From Actinomycetota bacterium (GTDB lineage Bacteria > Actinomycetota > Acidimicrobiia > Actinomarinales > Actinomarinaceae): 64,000 bases of DNA. Positions within the stretch are counted from its first letter, which is position 1. Each line of letters starts with the position of its first letter. The translations under genes and the position numbers were made by a program. Location of the stretch: NCBI GenBank assembly GCA_027729925.1, contig JAQCEB010000002.1, positions 1-64,000 of the forward strand, read 5' to 3'. Positions 34,928 through 44,907 of this stretch are shown one piece after another. The notes beneath the pieces were generated by a model that was not told the origin of the DNA, did not search any database, and saw nothing but the letters and a program-made list of their open reading frames with translations.

Positions 34928-35666
34928 TTATTTCCTTTTTTAATGTAATGAGCTCTTTTTCAATTTTATCTAATTTTTCACCTAATTCATTTATTGTGAT
35001 TTCATTGTCATTAAAACTAGAAATAAAGTGTGAAGAAACTGCTGCGGTAATTGTTGCAATAAAACCTATACCCATAATCATCAATGCGCTAGCTATTATC
35101 CTGCCAAGAGTTGAAACTGGTGTTATATCACCATAACCAACAGTAGTAATTGTAACTAATGCCCACCAAAGCCCATCGCTATAACTTTCAACATGAGGTT
35201 CTGAAATATAAAACATAAACCCAAAAAATAGAATGATGCCAATAGTTGTATAAACAATAAAACGTAACCCTTTTGAATTAAAAATTGACTTTACTGTTGA
35301 TGCAAACCTGCCGAGCAAAGCTGCAAGCCTAAAAAATCTTAAACTGTTAAGTAATCTTGGTAAACGAGCAAATCTCAAGAAACCGGAAGATGCTAAACCT
35401 TCAGGAACTATTGGAAATGAAAAAATTATTATAAAAAGTTCAAGTTTATGAGTTTTTATAAAATGAAACTTGTCTTCAACGAAAAATAGCAAAACTACAT
35501 ACTCAAATAGAAATACAATCCAAATAACCCAATTCAATAAAATTGCCAATGCGTTTAAATTTTGCTGTGTGTATTCAATAACTAATACTGGAATCAACAT
35601 TAAAACAGATACCATGACTGGTATTTGAAAAAACTTATCTGCTTTTTGGTAGCTTGACTTCTCCAT
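34917..35666 (-). CDS. Voltage-gated-type potassium channel
   Basis: A 249-residue ion channel with six membrane segments. An S4-like helix with regular Arg residues (RFARLPRLLNSLRFFRL) is followed by a pore loop TITTVGYGDITP, the K+ selectivity filter. A C-terminal coiled coil (about 215-245, rich in Glu/Lys) probably holds the tetramer together. It likely sets membrane potential or K+ flux. It lies divergent to the DUF4015 gene with a 55-base gap. Confidence 0.9.
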   Translation of the reverse strand: MEKSSYQKADKFFQIPVMVSVLMLIPVLVIEYTQQNLNALAILLNWVIWIVFLFEYVVLLFFVEDKFHFIKTHKLELFIIIFSFPIVPEGLASSGFLRFARLPRLLNSLRFFRLAALLGRFASTVKSIFNSKGLRFIVYTTIGIILFFGFMFYISEPHVESYSDGLWWALVTITTVGYGDITPVSTLGRIIASALMIMGIGFIATITAAVSSHFISSFNDNEITINELGEKLDKIEKELITLKKEINDK

Positions 35667-35721
35667 AAGACATTATAAAACTTAGCTTCTTAGTTTAAAG
35701 AAAATAATATAAAATAAATAT

Positions 35722-37002
35722 GTGAACAGGGTTATTTTTTTTATTTTATTTATTGGAATTATAGTTTTCCCTTTATCAAGTAATTTAAATCTAGACAGTA
35801 TTGTTTTAGAAAGTAAGTTAATGAAAAACTTTGAGAATAAGTCCTCATCACCAACAACTACTATAAAAACTTTTGAAATTAAATTAACAGAACAAGAAAA
35901 AATAGAGTTAAAAAAAATTAATGAGAAATTAAACAATACAATTTTATTTTCTTATTTTTCAAATACAATCCAGTTTGAAAATGACTTGATAAATATCGAA
36001 AAAAAAGTTAATGAATTTAATGCTTTTTACAAGTATGAACAATTTGTACTTAAAAATAATGGAATTAAAGGGCTATATCTAAATGGATATCACTTTCTAG
36101 TTAAAGATAAAATCGAACCTATTATTAAAATTCTTGAATCAACAAATGTTAATACAATTGTTTTAGATGTTAAAACTGATAACGGTCATCTCTTATATGA
36201 AAGCAACATAAAAGAAGTTGAAACTTTAAATAACATAAGAAAAAAATATAATGCTGATGATCTAAACGCATTTAAAAAAAACTATGGAGTCTACTTAATT
36301 GGCAGAGTTGTGGCATTTCAAGACCCTATCTTTGCACAAAAATATCCTTCGTCAGCTATTTTAGATATAACTAATGGATTACCATATTCACAAGATGGTC
36401 AATATTTTCTTGATCCTAGTGATGACTTTGCAAGAGAGTATATTAAAAAAGTTGCAGTTGAAGCTTGTGATCTAGGCTTTGATGAGATACAACTCGATTA
36501 TATTCGTTACCCTGACACTAACAATACAAATTTACAATTTGACCAAGAGAGCACATCAGAAACTAGAACTAATAATATAAACTCATTACTTTCTCAAATT
36601 CGAGAAGAGCTGCATGCTAAAGGGTGTCTTTTATCTGCAGATATATTCGGTTATGTTCTTATAGCAAAGAATGATAATGGCATTGGTCAATTTCTTGAGT
36701 CACTAGTTGAAAATGTAGATTTTATATCACCTATGGTATACCCTTCACATTACTCTAAAGGATCATATGGTTTTAGTAATCCTAATAGCTATCCATATGA
36801 GGTAATTACTGCATCTTTAAATGATGGACTAAAAAGAGGAACCGAAATTTTAAAACTTCGACCTTATTTACAAGGTTTTTGGCATACTGACGAACAAGTA
36901 AGACTTAATATAAAAGCGGCTGAAGATTTAGGAATTGGATGGCTTCTTTGGAATAATGTAAGTAATTATAATTTAGAATATTTTGCTACACTCAACTCAT
37001 GA
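35722..37002 (+). CDS. Putative glycoside hydrolase (DUF4015, TIM-barrel)
   Basis: A 426-residue secreted-looking protein with an N-terminal hydrophobic signal or anchor (VIFFILFIGIIVFPLSS), a helical linker (about 45-100), then the DUF4015 barrel: IKGLYLNGYHF, TIVLDVKTDNGHLLYES, ACDLGFDEIQLDYIRYPD, LSADIFGYV and SPMVYPSHYSKG. The family resembles GH13-type barrels, and its Asp/Glu after strand 4 (DEIQLDYIRYPD) could be catalytic. The substrate is unknown. It starts with GTG at 35722 and its TGA stop overlaps the next ATG by four bases. Confidence 0.82.
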   Translation: MNRVIFFILFIGIIVFPLSSNLNLDSIVLESKLMKNFENKSSSPTTTIKTFEIKLTEQEKIELKKINEKLNNTILFSYFSNTIQFENDLINIEKKVNEFNAFYKYEQFVLKNNGIKGLYLNGYHFLVKDKIEPIIKILESTNVNTIVLDVKTDNGHLLYESNIKEVETLNNIRKKYNADDLNAFKKNYGVYLIGRVVAFQDPIFAQKYPSSAILDITNGLPYSQDGQYFLDPSDDFAREYIKKVAVEACDLGFDEIQLDYIRYPDTNNTNLQFDQESTSETRTNNINSLLSQIREELHAKGCLLSADIFGYVLIAKNDNGIGQFLESLVENVDFISPMVYPSHYSKGSYGFSNPNSYPYEVITASLNDGLKRGTEILKLRPYLQGFWHTDEQVRLNIKAAEDLGIGWLLWNNVSNYNLEYFATLNS

Positions 37003-38141
37003 GTATAAAAAAAGATTTTAAAGAATCACTCAGTAAACTTTACAATGAGCTGTGTGATATAAGTGCTTGGATGTATGAAAATCCAGAATTAGGGTTTGAA
37101 GAATACAAAACTTCAAAATACTTAGTTGATTACATAAACAAGTACACTACAAATACTGTTTTTCCTACTCATGATCTTGAAACAGCATTTGAAGTTACTT
37201 TTGGTGAAACTGGACCTTTAACTGTAATTTGTGTTGAATATGATGCGTTGCCAGAAATAGGGCATGCATGTGGTCATAATATTATTGCTACAGCTGCAAT
37301 AGGTGCTGGATTAGCACTAAGAAATTATGTAAACGATCTTGGTATTAGAGTGAAATTACTCGGAACACCAGCTGAAGAAGGTGGTGGTGGAAAAATAGTA
37401 TTACTTGATAGGGGTGCTTTTGAAGATGCTTCTTGTTCAATGATGATACATCCAGGTATTGAAAATGTTGTTAATCCAACCTTTACTACTATCCAACAAT
37501 ATACAGTTGAGTATTTTGGAAAAGACGCACATGCTGCAGGTGCACCGGAAGAAGGTATAAATGCTCTTGATGCACAAATTCAATTATTTGTTAATGCTTC
37601 TACTTATAGGCAACAAATGTTTCAAACTAATAGAATGCATGGTGTAATTCGTGATGGTGGGTTTAAGCCAAATATAATTCCTTCTTATACCCGTTCCGAA
37701 TGGTATTTGAGATCTCTTAATAAAGAAGGTTTAAAAAAAATAGAAAGTGATTTTTACAATTTTGTTAATGCTGCTGCTATGGCTACTAAATGTAAAGTAA
37801 AAATATCTTCACCTGACTATATATATCAAGAAATTAATAACAATCAAACTATGTATGAGTTGTATCAAGAAAACTCTAAAGAAGTTGGCCGAGATATGAT
37901 TCTTCAAAAAGATGCTGTTAGGCCTGGACTTGGTTCAACAGATATGGGTAATATTTCTCAGGCATTTCCATCAATACACCCAATGTTAGCAATTGATGGG
38001 AACGGAGCTGTAAACCATCAGCCTGAATATGCTGCGGCTACTTTATCCGAATCTGGAAAAAAAGCAATATATGATGGTGCTTATGCAATGGGTGCTACCA
38101 TTATCGACTTAGCTGAGAAAAACCTTTGGAGTAAACTTTAA
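36999..38141 (+). CDS. M20-family metal-dependent amidohydrolase/peptidase
   Basis: A 380-residue M20D-type hydrolase (AbgB/HipO group) that removes acyl or aminoacyl groups from amides. Metal residues are in YDALPEIGHACGHNIIATAA, the catalytic Glu pair in GTPAEEGGGGKIVLLD, and the dimer domain has GKDAHAAGAPEEGINALDA. The later ligand His is in GAVNHQPEY. A role in amino-acid recycling fits the nearby peptidases and the Aap transporter. It overlaps the DUF4015 gene by four bases and ends two bases from the convergent aapP. Confidence 0.9.
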   Translation: MSIKKDFKESLSKLYNELCDISAWMYENPELGFEEYKTSKYLVDYINKYTTNTVFPTHDLETAFEVTFGETGPLTVICVEYDALPEIGHACGHNIIATAAIGAGLALRNYVNDLGIRVKLLGTPAEEGGGGKIVLLDRGAFEDASCSMMIHPGIENVVNPTFTTIQQYTVEYFGKDAHAAGAPEEGINALDAQIQLFVNASTYRQQMFQTNRMHGVIRDGGFKPNIIPSYTRSEWYLRSLNKEGLKKIESDFYNFVNAAAMATKCKVKISSPDYIYQEINNNQTMYELYQENSKEVGRDMILQKDAVRPGLGSTDMGNISQAFPSIHPMLAIDGNGAVNHQPEYAAATLSESGKKAIYDGAYAMGATIIDLAEKNLWSKL

Positions 38142-38143
38142 TA

Positions 38144-38872
38144 TTAAAGAATTTGACTTAAGAAAAGTTTAGTTCTATCACTTTTTGGATTAGTAAAGAA
38201 CTCATCTGGAGTATTTTCTTCAACTAACTGGCCGTCATCAAACAACATTACTCTATCAGCAACTTCCTTAGCAAAACCCATTTCGTGAGTTACAACAATC
38301 ATAGTCATTCCAGACTTTGCTAGCTCTTTCATTACATCGAGCACTTCTTTAATCATTTCAGGATCAAGTGCAGAAGTAGGTTCATCAAATAACATAATCT
38401 TTGGTTCCATAGCCAACGCTCTAGCAATAGCAACTCTTTGTTGTTGTCCTCCAGATAATTGTCCTGGAAACTTATCGGCCTGTTCTGGAATTCCTACTCT
38501 ATTTAATAGCTCCATAGCTTTTGCTTCTGCTTCTGATTTACTTTTCTTCCTTACCCAAATAGGAGCTAATGTAATATTTTGCATAACAGTAAGGTGTGGA
38601 AAGAGATTAAAGCTTTGAAAAACCATTCCAACTTCTGATCTAATTGCTTCAATATTTTTGATGTCATTTGATAATTGAATTCCATCAACAATAATTTCTC
38701 CATCTTGATGTTGTTCTAATCTATTAATGCAACGAATAAAAGTTGACTTACCAGAACCTGATGGCCCACAAATCACTAATACTTCGCCTTCTCCGACTTC
38801 CATAGTTACACCTTTTAAGGCTTGAAAATCTCCGTACCATTTTTTTACGTCTTTTGCGGATATTATGCTCAT
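38144..38872 (-). CDS. aapP: General L-amino-acid ABC transporter ATPase
   Basis: A 242-residue PAAT-family ATPase with Walker [11 protein letters not shown]-loop [16 protein letters not shown], signature [15 protein letters not shown], Walker [13 protein letters not shown] and the switch VVTHEMGFA. It powers amino-acid import through the permeases encoded upstream, at the cytoplasmic face. It lies five bases after aapM, last gene of aapJQMP. Confidence 0.94.
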   Translation of the reverse strand: MSIISAKDVKKWYGDFQALKGVTMEVGEGEVLVICGPSGSGKSTFIRCINRLEQHQDGEIIVDGIQLSNDIKNIEAIRSEVGMVFQSFNLFPHLTVMQNITLAPIWVRKKSKSEAEAKAMELLNRVGIPEQADKFPGQLSGGQQQRVAIARALAMEPKIMLFDEPTSALDPEMIKEVLDVMKELAKSGMTMIVVTHEMGFAKEVADRVMLFDDGQLVEENTPDEFFTNPKSDRTKLFLSQIL

Positions 38873-38877
38873 AATAT

Positions 38878-40692
38878 TTATCTCTCTCCCAATCCTAATC
38901 GTTTTTCAATTTTCATGCTTCTTCGAGAAAAGCTATAAGTAAAAACCCAATAAAGTATTGCACAGAATACAATGTTTTCCAATACAGTACCTAAAAAGTT
39001 AGCCCCTTGCGATTGAGCAGGTATAACTTTAATTCCAACAAACAGTAAGTCAAATAGACCAACAATTGCAACTAAACTGGTGTCTTTAAATAAACTGATT
39101 ACTTGACTTACTAATGTCGGTATTACAGCTCGTAATGCTTGGGGTAATACAATTAAACTAATTCTTTGAATCGTATTTAAGCCGACTGCATCAGCAGCTT
39201 CAAACTGACCTTTATTAATTGACTGTAATCCTCCTCTAACATTCTCAGCCAGATAAGCTGAACTAAAAATTGCTGTTACAGCTATTGCTCTTACAACTTC
39301 ATCAAACTCAACACCGCGAGGAAGAAACAAAGACAGCATGACACTACCAAAAAATAACCATGTTATAAATGGAACTGATCTAACCAACTCAATAAATGTT
39401 GTACAAATAATTCTAACTATTGGTAATTTTGAAGTTCTGCCTAGAGCTAATAAGACTCCGAGTGGTGATGAGAGTAGAACGCCAAAATAAGCAATTATCC
39501 AAGTAAGAGCAAACCCTCCATAAATTGAAGAGCCAGGAACCTCAATAAGAGTTTCTGAAGTTCCACCTCTCATTAAAAATAATATTATTGAAATGGACAA
39601 TGTCCATACAATCAATAAATTTTTAGAATTCTCTTTGGTGTTAGAAATGTATGGCGATAATGATGTGAGTATAAAATAAAGAAAAAATATTATTTTTAAT
39701 TGTCTTAAAATTGGTAAAAATAAAGATACTAAAAATAAAGCTAGAGTTAAATAAAAAAAGTATTTTTGGTATTTTTTATTTTTTTCTTGATTAAATATAA
39801 ACAAAGAAATGTATCCTAAGACTAAACCTACAGCTACCATCGGTAAGTCAATTGAATAAATAGAAACTAGACTAAAATCTGGTTTTCTATAAATCCATGT
39901 TACAACGAGTAATGGAAGTAAAAACCAAAAAGCTGGGATAGCTCTTTTAAGTGCAATTACTTGTTTTGAATTAAAAGATTTACCTAGATAATAAAAACCA
40001 ATTAAAACAAAATATAATACAGTCCATGGAATCGTTGTTGAACTCGCAACAGGTAAATACTGATCTTGAACTCTAACATTTGTACTATCAAAAACTACAG
40101 TAGGAACTTTAATAAACCAAATAGAAGCTATAAGAAATCCAAGATATGCAAAACTTAATAAATCTCTTAATACCGTTTTATCTGAAAACTTAAACTTTAT
40201 AAATATAACGGTAACTAACAAAATTGTCACATAACCCAAAAAAAGTAACCTTGTATTGAATTGCAAAACTTCCTCTTGAATTCCCTGAACTTTGTCTGTA
40301 GTTACAGATGTAGGTGTTATTAAGATAAGTAAAAATAACACAACAAATACTTTAATTAACTTGTCCATAGCATTATTAATTGTTATCCGAATATTTTTTG
40401 AATTGTAACCCCAGGTTAATCCAAACATTACTATTACAAGCCCAACAGTTATCCAAACTCTAATAAAGTCAGACTCTGGATAAGCTTGTACCATATAAAG
40501 TTGTAAATTATAAGTAATAGCTGTCCACTGTCTTTCAGGTGAAATAATAAAACTTATTATTCCACGAAATAAAGCTACAAGGGCGAAGATTGAAGCGAAT
40601 GTTAAAACCACAGAACTATAGCTTGAAAACAAATTTTCTTTTAGCCACCTCTTCACAACTCCATAATCAACTTTTGTATTTGCTTCAATCAT
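38878..40692 (-). CDS. aapM: General L-amino-acid ABC transporter permease AapM with long N-terminal membrane extension
   Basis: A 604-residue permease, much longer than the usual AapM of roughly 380-400. The last 220 residues are a standard amino-acid permease module: [36 protein letters not shown] and the EAA loop [20 protein letters not shown]. The first 375 residues hold about ten hydrophobic segments with no motif I recognise. The ATG at 40692 overlaps the aapQ stop by one base. With AapQ it should form the membrane channel. Confidence 0.9.
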   Translation of the reverse strand: MIEANTKVDYGVVKRWLKENLFSSYSSVVLTFASIFALVALFRGIISFIISPERQWTAITYNLQLYMVQAYPESDFIRVWITVGLVIVMFGLTWGYNSKNIRITINNAMDKLIKVFVVLFLLILITPTSVTTDKVQGIQEEVLQFNTRLLFLGYVTILLVTVIFIKFKFSDKTVLRDLLSFAYLGFLIASIWFIKVPTVVFDSTNVRVQDQYLPVASSTTIPWTVLYFVLIGFYYLGKSFNSKQVIALKRAIPAFWFLLPLLVVTWIYRKPDFSLVSIYSIDLPMVAVGLVLGYISLFIFNQEKNKKYQKYFFYLTLALFLVSLFLPILRQLKIIFFLYFILTSLSPYISNTKENSKNLLIVWTLSISIILFLMRGGTSETLIEVPGSSIYGGFALTWIIAYFGVLLSSPLGVLLALGRTSKLPIVRIICTTFIELVRSVPFITWLFFGSVMLSLFLPRGVEFDEVVRAIAVTAIFSSAYLAENVRGGLQSINKGQFEAADAVGLNTIQRISLIVLPQALRAVIPTLVSQVISLFKDTSLVAIVGLFDLLFVGIKVIPAQSQGANFLGTVLENIVFCAILYWVFTYSFSRRSMKIEKRLGLGER

Positions 40693-42239
40693 TATCTCTC
40701 CACAATCTTTAACTTTTTGTTATAAAAATTAACAATAGATGACAGGGTCAAGCTAACAAAGGAATAAAAAGCCATCCAAATTAAAAAGACTGCGATGGTT
40801 TGACCTTCTTGGTTATACAGAGTTTGACCTACTGAAACAATCTCTGGAAACGCTACAGCGATACCTAATGAAGTATTTTTTGCTAAGTTTAAATATTGAT
40901 TACCCATTGGAGGAAGCATTATTCTGAGAGCTTGAGGCAGAACAATTAGACGAAGTAAGGTGCTTCGCTTAAGACCTAATGATAGACCTGCTTCACTTTG
41001 TCCTTTTGCAACAGCCATAATTCCAGATCTAACTACTTCTGATATAAATACAGAAGTATACAAAACAACACCAACCCAAGTTGCAAAGTAGCCAACAGTC
41101 ATAACTTTTCCAACATCCTGTGAATAATTCGTAAAAGTAGATGATCCAGCTTGTATAGCCTCTGGATAGCTGACAGAAAATGGAGCTCCTGAATAATTCC
41201 AATCAAGTTTATTTTGTATACCTTGAAAAAACTGTGGTAGCCCCCAATTTGATTTAAAAAATGCTTCGTTTCCAAGTAAAAAGTCTGAGATTGCAACACC
41301 TAGAGGCAAAAACATACCAACTATCAAAGTCAACAATAATAGCACAGTTATAACTAGCTTAAATATATCGTCATCAGTTAAAACGCCCCTGTTCTCAGCA
41401 CTCCTTGTTCTCTTAACTTCACTAGAAATATATCGAACTGCATAAAAGGAACCAACAGAAATAAATAAAACTTGTATACCAATACGGGGAAACACATCAA
41501 ATAAATTTCCAACAATTGAAGCCGCATACCCAAATATACCAACTAGTTTATAAGCACCCGCCCAACCTAAAATGTTTGAAATTATTAAGAAAATTAAAGA
41601 ATATATAGTTGGATAAGCTTCTCGTCCATATTTTTCTAAAACAGAAACTCTCCACTTAAATACTTTTCTGGTGAAATAAAGCGATAGAATAAACCAAAAT
41701 CCAAATAACCAACTTGATTCTCCTGGGTCTAACCAGGGAAATGCTATTCCTTTAGCGCTGATATGAATAAAATGTTGACCTCTGTCTGCTTCTTCAAGTC
41801 TTGGAAAAGAAATGAGAACAGCCTGCCAAAAGAAAATTTGAACTAAAAGTGGTATATTTCTAACTATCTCTACAAGACCAGTGGTCGATTTCTCAACAAT
41901 CCAATTTTTAGACAATCTTGCAATACCCATAATTGTTCCAAATATTGTTGCAAAAAATATACCTGAAACAGTAATTCTTAACATATTCGCTATACCTATT
42001 TGAATAGCTTCTAAACCAGATTCTGGATAGGTTTTAAAACCTTCTGAAACCTGTATTCCTGGAGTTGTACCTAAAAATCTCCAAGAAAATGGAAGATTTG
42101 TTGCAGCTAGATTAGCAACAGCTTGTGAGAAAAACCCTCTTAAAGAGTTGAAGACTAAAAATAAAACGAATAATTGAAAAGCCCATTTAAGGAACCTTAC
42201 ATCTCTCCAAAATGCAAAATTAAATTTATTTTTATTCAT
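40692..42239 (-). CDS. aapQ: General L-amino-acid ABC transporter permease AapQ
   Basis: A 515-residue permease partner of AapM. It has the N-terminal module start NMLRITVSGIFFATIFGTIM and VEIVRNIPLLVQIFFWQ, a middle region of about 250 residues with several extra spans, and the C-terminal EAA loop GQSEAGLSLGLKRSTLLRLI. AapQ and BztB normally carry an insertion here, but this one is longer than usual. The gene follows aapJ after a terminator hairpin. Confidence 0.91.
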   Translation of the reverse strand: MNKNKFNFAFWRDVRFLKWAFQLFVLFLVFNSLRGFFSQAVANLAATNLPFSWRFLGTTPGIQVSEGFKTYPESGLEAIQIGIANMLRITVSGIFFATIFGTIMGIARLSKNWIVEKSTTGLVEIVRNIPLLVQIFFWQAVLISFPRLEEADRGQHFIHISAKGIAFPWLDPGESSWLFGFWFILSLYFTRKVFKWRVSVLEKYGREAYPTIYSLIFLIISNILGWAGAYKLVGIFGYAASIVGNLFDVFPRIGIQVLFISVGSFYAVRYISSEVKRTRSAENRGVLTDDDIFKLVITVLLLLTLIVGMFLPLGVAISDFLLGNEAFFKSNWGLPQFFQGIQNKLDWNYSGAPFSVSYPEAIQAGSSTFTNYSQDVGKVMTVGYFATWVGVVLYTSVFISEVVRSGIMAVAKGQSEAGLSLGLKRSTLLRLIVLPQALRIMLPPMGNQYLNLAKNTSLGIAVAFPEIVSVGQTLYNQEGQTIAVFLIWMAFYSFVSLTLSSIVNFYNKKLKIVER

Positions 42240-42298
42240 TTTTATTAATTGATATTACCATTTGCAAACTCTCTAATCTAGTGTACTTTTTAAAATTT

Positions 42299-42328
42299 AA
42301 AAAAAGAAAGGGGCATTAGAGCCCCTTT
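42299..42328 (-). terminator. Rho-independent terminator downstream of aapJ
   Basis: On the minus strand AAAGGGGC-TCTAAT-GCCCCTTT forms an 8-base-pair stem with a 6-base loop, followed by C and a run of T. It lies between aapJ and aapQ, so it may end part of the transcripts and give the binding protein a higher level than the permeases, as is common for ABC operons. Confidence 0.85.
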
Positions 42329-42348
42329 CCTTAAAACAAAATGTTTTA

Positions 42349-43413
42349 TTATCTTGCTGGAGGTGAGTAGATTAATCCACCATCTGTCCAACTAGCATTT
42401 GCTGATCCTTCTCTATAAAGTCCAACTGGATTTAAGTTTTTAGAATAAATCTCATCGTAGTTTCCTACTTGTTTAATGACATTATAGAAAGCATCGGCTG
42501 ATAGGCCCATAACAGTTTGTAACTGTCCATCGTTTTTACCTGTGAGACGACCCATTTCTGGATTCGCATCATAATCAAATGAATCAACATTTGATCTACC
42601 AACTCCGTACTCATCAGCAATAAATGTAGCGTAAACTACCCAATTGACGATGTCACCCCATTGGCTATCATTTGAACGATATACAGGACCTAATGGTTCT
42701 TTTGAGATAGGTGTTGATGGGAAAATTGACCAATCATTTAATGCACCTTCTGAAGCTCTATTACCTACAAGAGCAGAACCGTCGGTTGTGACGATATCAC
42801 ATGCACCAGCTTTGAATTTCTCCATAGCTTCTGCGAATGTTTCAACTGTTTCAAGAACAATGCTTGCACCAACAAGTCTTGCTCCTTCAGTTATGTTTTT
42901 CTCTGTTGTTGTACCAGCATTTGTACACACTTTAAGACCATCAATGTCTTTAAGTGTTGAAGATGCAGATAATCCATCAGAATTTCTACCCATTAACTGT
43001 TGTCCGTCAAAATAGGTAGTTGGTCCAAAGTCAAGACCAAGTTCTGTGTCTCGGCTTTGAGTCCAAGTTGTGTTTCTGATTAATACATCTACTTCTCCTG
43101 ATGATAAAGCAGTAAATCTTTCAGCAGCGGTAAGCGCTGTAAATTCAACTTTACTGTAATCTCCAAAAACTGCTGCAGCTATTGCATAACAATAATCTGC
43201 ATCAATTCCTGTTACAGAACCATCAGCTTGTGTTTCAGAGAAAGCAACTGCAGTACCAGAAACTCCACACTTAAGGAATCCTCTTTCTTTTACTGTGTCG
43301 AGTGTAGTCTTTGCTACAACCTCTTCAACAGCTGCTTCTTCTGCTGTATCAGTAGCACAAGCTACTGCCACTAACGCAAGTACAAGTAGAGAAACGATTG
43401 CTTTTTTATTCAA
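42349..43413 (-). CDS. aapJ: General L-amino-acid-binding lipoprotein
   Basis: A 354-residue solute-binding protein of the AapJ type. Lipobox VAVAC (Cys19) means it is tethered by lipid. The mature part starts with an acidic linker, then DTVKERGFLKCGVSGTAVAF, GIDADYCYAIAAAVFGD and RNTTWTQSRDTELGLDFGPT, which are AapJ/BztA signatures. It collects a broad range of L-amino acids. Position first in the operon with its own terminator suggests high expression. Lgt (1721) would lipidate it. Confidence 0.94.
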   Translation of the reverse strand: MNKKAIVSLLVLALVAVACATDTAEEAAVEEVVAKTTLDTVKERGFLKCGVSGTAVAFSETQADGSVTGIDADYCYAIAAAVFGDYSKVEFTALTAAERFTALSSGEVDVLIRNTTWTQSRDTELGLDFGPTTYFDGQQLMGRNSDGLSASSTLKDIDGLKVCTNAGTTTEKNITEGARLVGASIVLETVETFAEAMEKFKAGACDIVTTDGSALVGNRASEGALNDWSIFPSTPISKEPLGPVYRSNDSQWGDIVNWVVYATFIADEYGVGRSNVDSFDYDANPEMGRLTGKNDGQLQTVMGLSADAFYNVIKQVGNYDEIYSKNLNPVGLYREGSANASWTDGGLIYSPPAR

Positions 43414-43501
43414 TGTTTATCTCCTTTTAATTAAAAGTAGACAGCCCCAAATGAAGCTGACATGATTTAACTTTAATATAATTAGCTTTTTGTTTCAAAA
43501 T

Positions 43502-43545
43502 AATTATTTCAATTTCTATAAAAGTATTGCAAAATTGAAATAATT
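43502..43545. repeat. 14-base perfect inverted repeat between aapJ and purA
   Basis: AATTATTTCAATTT at 43502-43515 and its exact reverse complement at 43532-43545 are separated by 16 bases. It lies in the 213-base divergent gap, about 90 bases before aapJ and 82 before purA. It could be an operator for either gene or a hairpin. Its AT-rich content raises the chance of coincidence. No other gene or RNA is seen in this gap. Confidence 0.5.
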
Positions 43546-43626
43546 CGCTAAGAATTTACAATTAGAAAGTTGTTCGGATTAATAAAAACTAACATTATTA
43601 TCATATGTTGTATCTAAGGAGTTAAA

Positions 43627-44907
43627 TTGTCCACTACCGTAGTTCTTGGTGCCCAGTGGGGTGATGAAGGTAAGGGGAAAGTCACAGATTTTTTTGCATC
43701 TTCAGCAGATATGGTTGTTCGTTTTCAAGGTGGTAACAATGCTGGTCATACAATAGTAGTTGGTGAAGAAAAAATAGCTTTATCATTAACTCCTTCAGGT
43801 GTTTTATACGGAGAATGTATCCCTGTGATTGGATCGGGTTGCGTAATAGATTTAGACTTCCTAAAAAAAGAATTAGAAATGTTAAATTCTAAAAATATCA
43901 AAACTGATAGATTGGCAATTTCATCTAATGCACATGTTGTTATGCCCTATCACAAAATTCTTGATGTACTTATAGAAGAAAGCTTGGGTGAAAATAAAAT
44001 TGGTACAACAAAAAAAGGGATTGGCCCATGCTATGCAGATAAAATTCAAAGACGTGGAATTAGAATTCAAGATTTATTAGATGAAGAAAAATTTTCATCT
44101 AAAGTTAAAGCTAATGTTGAAGAAAAGAACAAACTCTTAACAAATATTTATAATCATGAGCCTCTTGATGCAAATCAAATAATTGAAGAACTACAGTCCT
44201 TCAAAGGTCTTGTTTCAAAACATATTCAAGAAACTTCATTACTTATAAGTACCGCCATAAAAGAAGGAAAAAATGTCTTATTTGAAGGTGCTCAAGGTGC
44301 ACTTCTTGATATTGACCATGGGACGTATCCATATGTAACAAGTTCTAATACTTCTTCTGGCAATGCAGCCACTGGTTCTGGTGTTGGTCCACTAAATATA
44401 AATCGTGTTGTTGGCGTAACAAAAGCTTATATTTCAAGAGTTGGAAGTGGTCCTTTTATAACTGAACAAAAAAATGAAATTGGAGATTATTTAATTGAAA
44501 ATGGAAAAGAATTTGGAGTTGTAACAGGTAGAAGAAGAAGGTGTGGTTGGCTTGATTTAGTATCTCTCAAATATTCAGTGCGAGTTAACTCCTTGAGTGA
44601 ACTTTTTATTACAAAACTCGACATACTTTCAGGACTTGAAGAAATCAAGCTAGCAACTAGTTATAAATATGATGAAAAAATATATGAAGACTATCCATAT
44701 GAACAAAAAATACTTTATGATGGTGAACCTGTATATATGACTCTTCCTGGTTGGAAAGAAGACATTTCTGAAATTAAAAAATTTGATGAATTACCTTTAA
44801 ACGCTCAAAATTATTTAAAAATCATCGAAGATTTTATAGAGGTTCCTATAACATTTATATCCGTTGGGCCTGAAAGAAATCAAAATATTATATTAGATAA
44901 TGATTGA
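43627..44907 (+). CDS. purA: Adenylosuccinate synthetase
   Basis: PurA joins IMP and aspartate with GTP, the first committed step to AMP. The 426-residue protein has GAQWGDEGKGKVTDFFA (GTP loop), GGNNAGHTIVV, the GTTKKGIGPCYADKIQRRGI block, FEGAQGALLDIDHGTYPYVT and GVVTGRRRRCGWLDLV. The start is TTG at 43627, with AAGGAG five bases upstream, which decides it. It overlaps purB by eight bases, pairing the two AMP-synthesis steps. Confidence 0.97.
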   Translation: MSTTVVLGAQWGDEGKGKVTDFFASSADMVVRFQGGNNAGHTIVVGEEKIALSLTPSGVLYGECIPVIGSGCVIDLDFLKKELEMLNSKNIKTDRLAISSNAHVVMPYHKILDVLIEESLGENKIGTTKKGIGPCYADKIQRRGIRIQDLLDEEKFSSKVKANVEEKNKLLTNIYNHEPLDANQIIEELQSFKGLVSKHIQETSLLISTAIKEGKNVLFEGAQGALLDIDHGTYPYVTSSNTSSGNAATGSGVGPLNINRVVGVTKAYISRVGSGPFITEQKNEIGDYLIENGKEFGVVTGRRRRCGWLDLVSLKYSVRVNSLSELFITKLDILSGLEEIKLATSYKYDEKIYEDYPYEQKILYDGEPVYMTLPGWKEDISEIKKFDELPLNAQNYLKIIEDFIEVPITFISVGPERNQNIILDND

